Source: Flavobacterium sp. KACC 22763 | Lineage (GTDB): Bacteria; Bacteroidota; Bacteroidia; Flavobacteriales; Flavobacteriaceae | DNA: 64,000 nt | NCBI RefSeq assembly: GCF_028736155.1 | Contig: NZ_CP117879.1 | Span: 5,022,001-5,086,000, forward strand | Direction: 5' to 3' | In this document: in pieces, positions 57,607 to 64,000 of the stretch | Position numbering within the stretch: position 1 is the first letter of the stretch | Layout of the letters: each line of letters starts with the position of its first letter | The notes under the pieces: generated by a model | Database searches by the model: none | The model's input: only the letters and a program-made list of their open reading frames with translations | What the model was told of the DNA's origin: nothing | Made by a program: the position numbers and the translations under genes

Positions 57607-59011
57607 ATTTAAGTCCGTTAACTGAGACATTAACCGTTCCGTTTATTTTGATGAAAGCTATAATGGCCTGATTGGTTAGTTGTATTTTATCAAACTGAAT
57701 ATCTTCCATTTTTCCGTTTACAAATACACCTGGCATTGGCGAATAATTCTTTAAATAGCCCGCCATACTCTTTTTGCCTTCTTCGAGATTTGGTTGAATT
57801 GAATAACGGCAGCTTTCTTCCATTTTTCTCAGAATAAATCCTTGCGCTAGCCAGTTTGCTGTACGCATCAATTTGCTTTTGGTATCTAAAACATAATCTA
57901 GCTTTTCAAAATAAATTTCTTTTGTCTGAGCATTGTATGATGGAAAGCCATTTAAATAAAGTGTTCCGTCTATAGATCCTAAAACGTCTAATGCGATAAC
58001 CATTTTGCCATCTTTGTGCCAGATAGAAACATTTTTCACTGTGACTTTTTTGCTTCCTGAACCAAATTCCTGACCGGCAAAATTCTTCGTCATAATCTTA
58101 GAAGCGTCTACGTAGCTTGAAATTGCTGCAATATTGGCAGAAATTTGATTTGGGATTTTGGCCACGGGTTTCAGAACAATTTTACTGGCATTGTATTTTG
58201 ATTCAGGCTGTTTACCAACAATGGTTTCCATGTTGCATTTCATGCCCATATCAAGTAAGAACGAATCGTTTTTAAGTTTGGCATTTGTAGAGTAAATTTC
58301 AACTGGAACAATTCGAAGCCAGCTTTCATAAGTGTCACTCATTTGAAAAGGAGTGCAGATTTTTTCTACAGCTTGAAGTACATTCGGTTTAAAATCCATT
58401 GATTTTTCAATTGCTTCATCTATTTTCTTTTCCAATTTACTTTTAAAAATAGAGATGGCAGGATTTATTAAATAAGTAATTGGCATGTTTTTGCCAAATA
58501 TTGACATAGTTGGGCTCTCATTCCAATCAAGAGATTTGAACTCTGTTTTTGTTGTGAGTTTCCAATTTGTCAAAGCAGTTTCGCTGGAAAGTGTTATAAC
58601 TCCGTTTAAATTAAATTCTCTAATATCGTATAATTCGACCCCAAGTTTTTTTGTGCCTATTCGGTATTTGATATTCGCTTTAAGCGGTAAAATTGTTCGA
58701 ATTCTTTTATCAAGATTCGACGGATCATTTTGAATTTTGATCGGAGCCTGTTTCCAAATTTTCATTTCAATATCATCGTCTTCGATATTATTGTCTTCGT
58801 AAATTAATCCGTTAAGAAGAGAATTAGTCTGATTTTCAATATCGCTTAATTTGATAGTAATGGGAAGGTTTATAAAAGAAGGATTGCTGTCATAAATTAA
58901 CGGACTTGCATCGTCTGGTTCAGGCTTTAATGTTTCTAATTTTTGAGCCGACGAACAGCTTGATAACACCGCAAGTGCTGTAAACATTGAAATAATAGAA
59001 CTAAGCTTCAT
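57605..59011 (-). CDS. DUF4403 family lipoprotein
   Basis: A 468-residue lipoprotein: the signal ends in LAVLSSCSS, with Cys19 as acylation site. The mature part is a long beta-rich protein matching DUF4403 of Bacteroidota, with the opening SFINLPITIKLSDIENQTNSLL and the repeated AKIPNQISANIAAISSYVDAS region. These proteins are thought to resemble lipid-binding tubular folds, but no function is established. It is transcribed alone on the minus strand. Confidence 0.85.
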   Translation of the reverse strand: MKLSSIISMFTALAVLSSCSSAQKLETLKPEPDDASPLIYDSNPSFINLPITIKLSDIENQTNSLLNGLIYEDNNIEDDDIEMKIWKQAPIKIQNDPSNLDKRIRTILPLKANIKYRIGTKKLGVELYDIREFNLNGVITLSSETALTNWKLTTKTEFKSLDWNESPTMSIFGKNMPITYLINPAISIFKSKLEKKIDEAIEKSMDFKPNVLQAVEKICTPFQMSDTYESWLRIVPVEIYSTNAKLKNDSFLLDMGMKCNMETIVGKQPESKYNASKIVLKPVAKIPNQISANIAAISSYVDASKIMTKNFAGQEFGSGSKKVTVKNVSIWHKDGKMVIALDVLGSIDGTLYLNGFPSYNAQTKEIYFEKLDYVLDTKSKLMRTANWLAQGFILRKMEESCRYSIQPNLEEGKKSMAGYLKNYSPMPGVFVNGKMEDIQFDKIQLTNQAIIAFIKINGTVNVSVNGLK

Positions 59012-59099
59012 TTAAGATGATTTTTATTACGAGGTAAAATTACGAAAACAATCATATTTTATTGAAAAAGTGTAACAATAACTAAAGAATGCAGTCTTA

Positions 59100-59112
59100 T
59101 ACCTAATAGGTA
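59100..59112. promoter_or_regulatory. Small inverted repeat upstream of the exporter operon
   Basis: TACCTA and TAGGTA flank a single base 77 bases before the ABC ATPase start codon, in an otherwise AT-rich spacer. It could be an operator for a dimeric repressor. No regulator gene is visible. Confidence 0.25.
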
Positions 59113-59188
59113 ACAAAACTATTAACTTTTTATTATCATAAATTACTTAATAAAAATGTTATTATTGTCTAAAAAATTTAACAATACC

Positions 59189-59890
59189 ATGATTGAAATT
59201 AAAGATTTACATAAATCCTATAAGATGGGAAGTTCTGAATTGCATGTATTAAAAGGTATAAATTTTAATATAGAAGAAGGAGAATTGGTTGCGATCATGG
59301 GGTCATCTGGTTCTGGTAAATCAACACTTCTTAACATCTTGGGAATTCTGGATGAAGCCGATTCTGGAAGTTATATTTTAGACAAAACCCCAATCAAAAA
59401 ATTAAATGAAACCCTTGCTTCAAAATATCGTAATAAGTTCTTAGGATTCGTTTTCCAGTCTTTTAATTTGATTAATTATAAAACGGCACTGGATAATGTT
59501 GCAATGCCATTGTATTATCAGGGAGTTAAAAGAAAAGAGCGATATGATATTGCAATGAAATATCTAGAGAAAGTAGGTTTAGGTTCTCACGTTCACCACT
59601 TACCAAATGAGCTTTCTGGAGGTCAGAAACAGCGTGTGGCTATAGCAAGGGCATTAGCTTCAAATCCGAAGGTTTTGCTTGCAGATGAGCCAACGGGAGC
59701 TTTGGATACTAAGACTTCTTATGAAGTTATGGAGCTTATTCAAGGAATTAATGATGAGGGAAAAACAATTTTAATTGTTACACACGAACCTGATATTGCC
59801 GCAATGTGCAAAAGAAATGTAGTCCTGAAAGATGGATTAATTATCGATGATAAAAAAGTAGAACAAGTTAGAGCTTCGTCTTATGTTTAA
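59189..59890 (+). CDS. ABC transporter ATP-binding protein (MacB/LolD type)
   Basis: A 233-residue ATPase. Walker A GSSGSGKST, Q-loop FVFQSFNLI, signature LSGGQKQR, Walker B VLLADEPTG and the H-loop VTHEPD are all present. The type is that of the MacB/LolD group, which powers permeases with extracytoplasmic domains. An ATG at 59156 gives an extra 11 residues that do not fit the family, so the ATG at 59189 (MIEIKDLHKSYKMG) is chosen. The last eight bases overlap the first permease gene. Confidence 0.95.
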   Translation: MIEIKDLHKSYKMGSSELHVLKGINFNIEEGELVAIMGSSGSGKSTLLNILGILDEADSGSYILDKTPIKKLNETLASKYRNKFLGFVFQSFNLINYKTALDNVAMPLYYQGVKRKERYDIAMKYLEKVGLGSHVHHLPNELSGGQKQRVAIARALASNPKVLLADEPTGALDTKTSYEVMELIQGINDEGKTILIVTHEPDIAAMCKRNVVLKDGLIIDDKKVEQVRASSYV

Positions 59891-61127
59891 TATTGAACGT
59901 TGGCAGGAAATATTTGAAGCCATTTCTAAAAACCGTTTAAGAACATTCTTAACAGGAGTTTCTGTGGCTTCTGGAATCTTTATTTTGGTAATCCTGCTTG
60001 GTGCAGGTAAAGGTCTTCAGAACGGAATTGAAAAACAGTTCGAACGAGACGCTGCTGGAATTATTGAGGTTTGGTCTGGAACAACTACGAAAGAATATAA
60101 AGGACTAAATCCTGGAAGACAGATTCAGTTTCGCAACAGCGATTACAATCAATCAGTGCAGAAATTTGAAGACAAGTTAGATCTAAGAGCTTCAACAAAT
60201 AATTATTGGGGACAGTCTTTTGCTTATGGTAAAGAATCAGGGAGTTATCAGTTTAGAGGAGTAAATCCAGATTATGGCGGAATTGAAAATTTAACCATAG
60301 TTCAGGGACGTTATATCAATGCTAAGGATTTAGAAAGTAACGCCAAAGTGGCTGTTATCGGAATGAAACTAAAAACCGATATGCTTAAAGATAAAGAGGC
60401 AATAGGAGAAGAGATTCTGATTAACAATATCAACTTTAAAGTAGTCGGTGTTTTTACAGATCCTGGAGGAGAAAGAGAAGAAACTCGTGCTTATTTGCCA
60501 TTGACTACAGTTCAGAAGACGTTTGGTGGAGGTGATAAAATCAGCAACTTGTTTTTTACCTTAAAAAAGACGCAAGATTATGATGAAGCATTGGCTCAGT
60601 CAGAAAAATTTACCCAGGATTTAAAGGATTTATTAAAGAGTAAAAATGTTGTCGCTCCTGAAGATGATGGTGGTGTAGGAGTGTATAACTCAGTTAAAGA
60701 TGCCAAACAATTTTATGATTTAAACTTATATATAAGACTTTTTTTCTGGTGGGTTGGTATATGTACGATTATTGCTGGTGTAGTTGGAGTAAGTAATATC
60801 ATGCTTATTATTGTAAAAGAACGTACAAAAGAAATCGGGATTAGAAAAGCGTTGGGAGCTTCGCCTTTTTCAATTATCACGATGATTCTTCACGAATCGA
60901 TCTTTATCACGACCATTGCAGGTTTTGTCGGATTATTGGCCAGTCTTGCTTTATTGGAATTTGTTGGTCCGATGGTTCAGAGCGAGTATTTCAGAAATCC
61001 TGAAGTAGATTTTAGCGTAGCTTTAACTACTTTGGTATTACTTGTTTTTGCGGGAGCAATGGCAGGATTTTTTCCAGCTTACAGAGCAGCCAAAATTAAA
61101 CCTATTGTAGCACTTAGAGACGAATAA
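59883..61127 (+). CDS. MacB-type ABC permease (first)
   Basis: A 414-residue permease of the FtsX/MacB type. TM1 (about 18-40) is followed by a large periplasmic domain (about 45-280, VIGMKLKTDMLKDKEAIGEEI in it) and three helices at the end. The motif SNIMLIIVKERTKEIGIRKALGASPFSII is the family signature. It overlaps the ATPase by eight bases and precedes its paralogue by two bases. Confidence 0.94.
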   Translation: MFNIERWQEIFEAISKNRLRTFLTGVSVASGIFILVILLGAGKGLQNGIEKQFERDAAGIIEVWSGTTTKEYKGLNPGRQIQFRNSDYNQSVQKFEDKLDLRASTNNYWGQSFAYGKESGSYQFRGVNPDYGGIENLTIVQGRYINAKDLESNAKVAVIGMKLKTDMLKDKEAIGEEILINNINFKVVGVFTDPGGEREETRAYLPLTTVQKTFGGGDKISNLFFTLKKTQDYDEALAQSEKFTQDLKDLLKSKNVVAPEDDGGVGVYNSVKDAKQFYDLNLYIRLFFWWVGICTIIAGVVGVSNIMLIIVKERTKEIGIRKALGASPFSIITMILHESIFITTIAGFVGLLASLALLEFVGPMVQSEYFRNPEVDFSVALTTLVLLVFAGAMAGFFPAYRAAKIKPIVALRDE

Positions 61128-61129
61128 TT

Positions 61130-62395
61130 ATGTTTAAAAAAGATAATTGGGACGAGATTTTACAGGCCTTAACCGCCAATCCTTTCAGGACTATCCTGAC
61201 AGCTTTTGGTGTTTTTTGGGGTATTTTTATCTTGGTAATTTTACTTGCTGCGGGTAATGGTTTGGAAAATGGTATCAAAAAAGGTTTTGATGGAATTGCG
61301 ACTAATACCATGTTTATGTGGAGTCAAACTACGTCTAAAGCTTATAAAGGTTTGCCAAAGACAAGACGTTATGATTTTAGAAATAGTGATGTAACGGCTT
61401 TAAAAGCAGCGCTTCCGGATTTATTATATGTTTCACCAAGAAATCAGTTAGGTGATTTTAACGGAACCAACAATGTTGTAAGAGGCACTAAAACTTCTGC
61501 ATTTACTATTTACGGAGATTATCCAGAGCTGATTAAACAACAGCCGATGGATATCATTAAAGGAAGATTTGTAAACCAGCAGGATATTGAGCAAAGAAGA
61601 AAAGTCTGTGTAATTGGTAAAGGTGTAATCAGTGAACTTTACGGTAAAGAAGAGGAAGCTGTTGGAACCTATATTAAAATTAACAGCATCAACTTTATGG
61701 TTGTTGGGGTTTATAAATCTAAACAACAAGGAGGAAATGCAGAACAGGAACAAAAGAATATCTTTATTCCGTTTACAACTTTTCAGCAGGCCTTCAATTA
61801 TGGAGACAAAGTGGGATGGATGGCACTTACGGCAAAAGATGAAACCTCTATAACCGATTTAAAGCCTAAAATTTTAGAGATTATAAAATCATTGCATTCT
61901 ATAAATCCGACAGATGAGAGAGCGGTTGGAAATTTTGATTTGTATGAGCAATTTAATAAAGTGCAAAGCTTATTTAATATTTTAAAAGTAATTGCCTATT
62001 TCGTAGGAACATTAGTTTTGATTTCGGGCGTAATCGGAATTTCGAATATCATGCTGATTGTGGTTAAAGAACGCACAAAAGAAATCGGAATTAGAAGAGC
62101 TTTAGGCGCAACACCTGGAGCAATTAGAAGTCAAATATTAACTGAGTCTATATTTTTAACTATTATTTCGGGTATGCTTGGAATTGCTGTTGCTACAGGA
62201 ATTATAGCAATTTTAAATATGGCATTAGACTCGATGCCTCCTGATCAAAATACTATGTTTGCCAATCCAACCGTAGATTTAGGAGTTGTATTTGTGGCTT
62301 TAATTATATTGGTCGGATCAGGTTTGCTTGCTGGATTTATCCCAGCCCAGACCGCAATCAATGTTAAGCCTGTAGATGCTTTAAGAACAGAATAA
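61130..62395 (+). CDS. MacB-type ABC permease (second)
   Basis: A 421-residue paralogue of the preceding permease with the same arrangement: TM1 (about 18-40), a periplasmic domain and three C-terminal helices. ISNIMLIVVKERTKEIGIRRALGATPGAI is the signature. The pair probably forms a heterodimer with the shared ATPase. The membrane fusion protein gene follows after 37 bases. Confidence 0.94.
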   Translation: MFKKDNWDEILQALTANPFRTILTAFGVFWGIFILVILLAAGNGLENGIKKGFDGIATNTMFMWSQTTSKAYKGLPKTRRYDFRNSDVTALKAALPDLLYVSPRNQLGDFNGTNNVVRGTKTSAFTIYGDYPELIKQQPMDIIKGRFVNQQDIEQRRKVCVIGKGVISELYGKEEEAVGTYIKINSINFMVVGVYKSKQQGGNAEQEQKNIFIPFTTFQQAFNYGDKVGWMALTAKDETSITDLKPKILEIIKSLHSINPTDERAVGNFDLYEQFNKVQSLFNILKVIAYFVGTLVLISGVIGISNIMLIVVKERTKEIGIRRALGATPGAIRSQILTESIFLTIISGMLGIAVATGIIAILNMALDSMPPDQNTMFANPTVDLGVVFVALIILVGSGLLAGFIPAQTAINVKPVDALRTE

Positions 62396-62432
62396 ATTAT
62401 CAATCAAAATAAATCGATTAAACCCTAGACAA

Positions 62433-63554
62433 ATGAAAAAAGGAGTAACCGTAACCATTTTAATATTTATCGCAGTTGTTTTTTTTGGCGCGCTGTACTA
62501 TTTGTATGCTAAAAACCAAGAATCGCCGATTGTATTTAAAACGGAAAAAGCAGAAATCAAGACTATCGTAAAAAATACTATTGCGACAGGTAATATTCAG
62601 CCTGATGAAGAGGTTCTAATCAAACCAAATATCTCAGGTATTATTGAAGAAGTGTACATCAAAGCGGGTGAAAAAATCAAAGCTGGTGATATGATTGCTA
62701 AAATTAGAGTTGTAGCAAACGTTTCGAATGTAAGCAATTCTCAAAATCAAGTACAGACGGCTAAAATAGCATTAGATAATCAGGAAAAAATCTATAAAAG
62801 ACAGAAAACATTATTTGAGAAAGATGTAATTTCTGCAAATGATTATGACGCTGCATTGTTAGCTTACAATCAGGCAAAACAAAACTATTTAGCGGCAAAA
62901 CAAGGTTTAGATATCGTTAAAACAGGAACAACTTCATCTTTGGGGAATTATGCCAACACGTTAATTCGTTCTACAGTTAACGGAATGGTATTAGATGTTC
63001 CAGTAAAAGTAGGTAACCAAGTTATCGAAAGTAATAACTTCAACGAAGGAACTACAATTGCAAGTGTTGCCGATGTTGGAAGAATGATTTTTATTGGAAA
63101 AATCGATGAGTCTGAGGTTGGAAAAATTAAAGAAAAAATGCCAATTGAGATTACAATTGGTGCGATAGAAAATAAAAAGTTTGATGCCGTTTTAAATTAT
63201 ATTGCTCCAAAAGGAGTTACAGAAAATGGAGCAATCCAATTTGAAATCAAAGCACAAATGGTTAATAGAGATGATACTTTTATTAGAGCTGGTTTAAGTG
63301 CTAATGCTTCAATTATTTTAGAAAAAGCAGAGAAGGTTTTGGCAATTAAAGAGTCTTTAGTTCAATTTGACAAAAAAACACAAAAGCCTTATGTAGAAGT
63401 TGAAACTGCTCCACAGAAATTTGAAAGAAGAGATTTGGTTCTTGGAGTAAGCGACGGAATCTACGTTCAAGTTAAAAGCGGTGTAAATGATACTGATAAA
63501 ATTAAAATCTGGAATCAGGGCCTAATTAACGAAGGAGACAAAGAAAAAAAATAA
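62433..63554 (+). CDS. Membrane fusion (periplasmic adaptor) protein of the exporter
   Basis: A 373-residue adaptor. An N-terminal helix (about 5-25) anchors it. A biotinyl-lipoyl-like half (NIQPDEEVLIKPNISGIIEEV), a coiled-coil hairpin (about 90-150) and a second half with the beta-barrel and membrane-proximal domains follow. It links the MacB-type permeases to an outer membrane TolC channel. The next gene starts a TolC-like protein. Confidence 0.93.
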   Translation: MKKGVTVTILIFIAVVFFGALYYLYAKNQESPIVFKTEKAEIKTIVKNTIATGNIQPDEEVLIKPNISGIIEEVYIKAGEKIKAGDMIAKIRVVANVSNVSNSQNQVQTAKIALDNQEKIYKRQKTLFEKDVISANDYDAALLAYNQAKQNYLAAKQGLDIVKTGTTSSLGNYANTLIRSTVNGMVLDVPVKVGNQVIESNNFNEGTTIASVADVGRMIFIGKIDESEVGKIKEKMPIEITIGAIENKKFDAVLNYIAPKGVTENGAIQFEIKAQMVNRDDTFIRAGLSANASIILEKAEKVLAIKESLVQFDKKTQKPYVEVETAPQKFERRDLVLGVSDGIYVQVKSGVNDTDKIKIWNQGLINEGDKEKK

Positions 63555-63639
63555 GCTAATTTGAAAGCTTAGGGATCTTTTTGGTTTTAAAAATGTTAAA
63601 TTTGCGTAGTTCGGTTTACTGCGCCTTCATTAAAAGTAT

Positions 63640-64000
63640 ATGAAAATAAATAAATATAATAGTCTGGTTATAGCATTGTTATTCGGTTTCGGATTAACTG
63701 GGCAGGCGCAAACTAAGAAATGGACATTAGAAGAGTGTGTGAGATATGCACTCGAAAATAATATCACAGTAAAACTATCTGAATTAGACGTAAAAAATGC
63801 TGAAATAGATAAAAGAGGAGCCTTAGGCAATTATCTTCCATCAGTAAATGGAAATGCTTCTCACTCTTGGAATATCGGTTTGAATCAGGATGTTACAACA
63901 GGTATTTTGCGTAATCAAACTACACAATATTCTTCGATTGGGCTAAATGCAGGAGTTGATATCTACAAAGGTCTGCAGAATCAAAACACGATGAGAAAGG
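63640..64000 (+). CDS. TolC family outer membrane channel, N-terminal part (cut by window edge)
   Basis: The frame opens at ATG 63640 and leaves the window after about 120 codons. The signal peptide (to about residue 24, LTGQAQ) is followed by KKWTLEECVRYALENNITV and GNYLPSVNGNASHSWN, the usual start of TolC family proteins. It would supply the outer membrane duct for the exporter encoded upstream. No terminator lies in the 85-base gap, so co-transcription is likely. Confidence 0.88.
   Translation, partial: MKINKYNSLVIALLFGFGLTGQAQTKKWTLEECVRYALENNITVKLSELDVKNAEIDKRGALGNYLPSVNGNASHSWNIGLNQDVTTGILRNQTTQYSSIGLNAGVDIYKGLQNQNTMRK

Noticed and set aside
63590..63610. Promoter box before the TolC-like gene
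   Set aside because: The sequence has one extra base between TA and TTTG, so it does not match TAnnTTTG, and co-transcription with the exporter genes is simpler.

Overview
The window comes from a gliding, AT-rich member of the Bacteroidota, almost certainly a Flavobacterium close to F. johnsoniae. The evidence is: promoters of the TAnnTTTG type with almost no Shine-Dalgarno sites; a type IX secretion system (T9SS) set with SprA, a PorP/SprF protein, RemB and a giant substrate carrying a gliding-motility-type C-terminal domain; and the alternative complex III plus cytochrome oxidase block. The order ruvA-sprA-gcvH-vanZ-deoC-remB also matches my recollection of F. johnsoniae. No tRNA, rRNA, insertion sequence, prophage or CRISPR array was seen.

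Layout. 1-3.1 kb (minus strand): the N-terminal part of an AraC-type regulator, an aldehyde dehydrogenase and a tandem universal stress protein. 3.1-7.9 kb: the rimP-nusA-infB translation/transcription operon behind a leader hairpin that resembles an attenuator. 7.9-9.1 kb: a DUF4920 protein and a convergent SPOR protein. 9.1-20.7 kb: a long respiratory operon, actABCDEF (alternative complex III) followed by cytochrome c oxidase subunits II and I. 20.7-24.1 kb: ruvB, a cytochrome P450 and queG. 24.5-37.1 kb: a three-gene surface cassette of a 3174-residue T9SS substrate full of repeats, a PorP/SprF-like outer membrane protein and an OmpA/PD40/TPR protein. 37.1-37.7 kb: a gene-free stretch with a cluster of short palindromic repeats. 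37.7-41.2 kb: a CBS protein, maeB and ruvA. 41.2-52.3 kb: sprA (T9SS outer membrane translocon), gcvH, a VanZ-like protein, deoC and remB. 52.4-57.6 kb: heme O synthase, two oxidase subunits III, subunit IV, and an assembly operon with a SCO-like protein lacking copper ligands, SCO1, a DUF420 protein and a small CxxC membrane protein. 57.6-59.0 kb (minus): a DUF4403 lipoprotein. 59.2-64.0 kb: an ABC/MacB-type tripartite exporter (ATPase, two permeases, membrane fusion protein) and the start of a TolC-like protein.

How the parts fit. The two respiratory blocks, about 32 kb apart, together encode the quinol-to-oxygen electron path: ACIII oxidises menaquinol and passes electrons to the aa3-type oxidase, and the second block adds the missing subunits, heme modification and copper delivery. 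Between them lies a surface and motility region: SprA exports the giant adhesin-like protein, the adjacent SprF-like protein is the likely partner for its type B C-terminal domain, and the OmpA protein probably ties the assembly to peptidoglycan. Most of the window is well-known biology. The points most worth following up are the two-level repeat structure of the adhesin, the direct repeats and 34-bp palindrome around the aldehyde dehydrogenase, the nusA-operon leader hairpin, the palindromic repeat cluster at 37.1-37.4 kb, the His-rich tracts in ActF and CoxA, the large insertion in a subunit III, and the SCO/DUF420/CxxC group.
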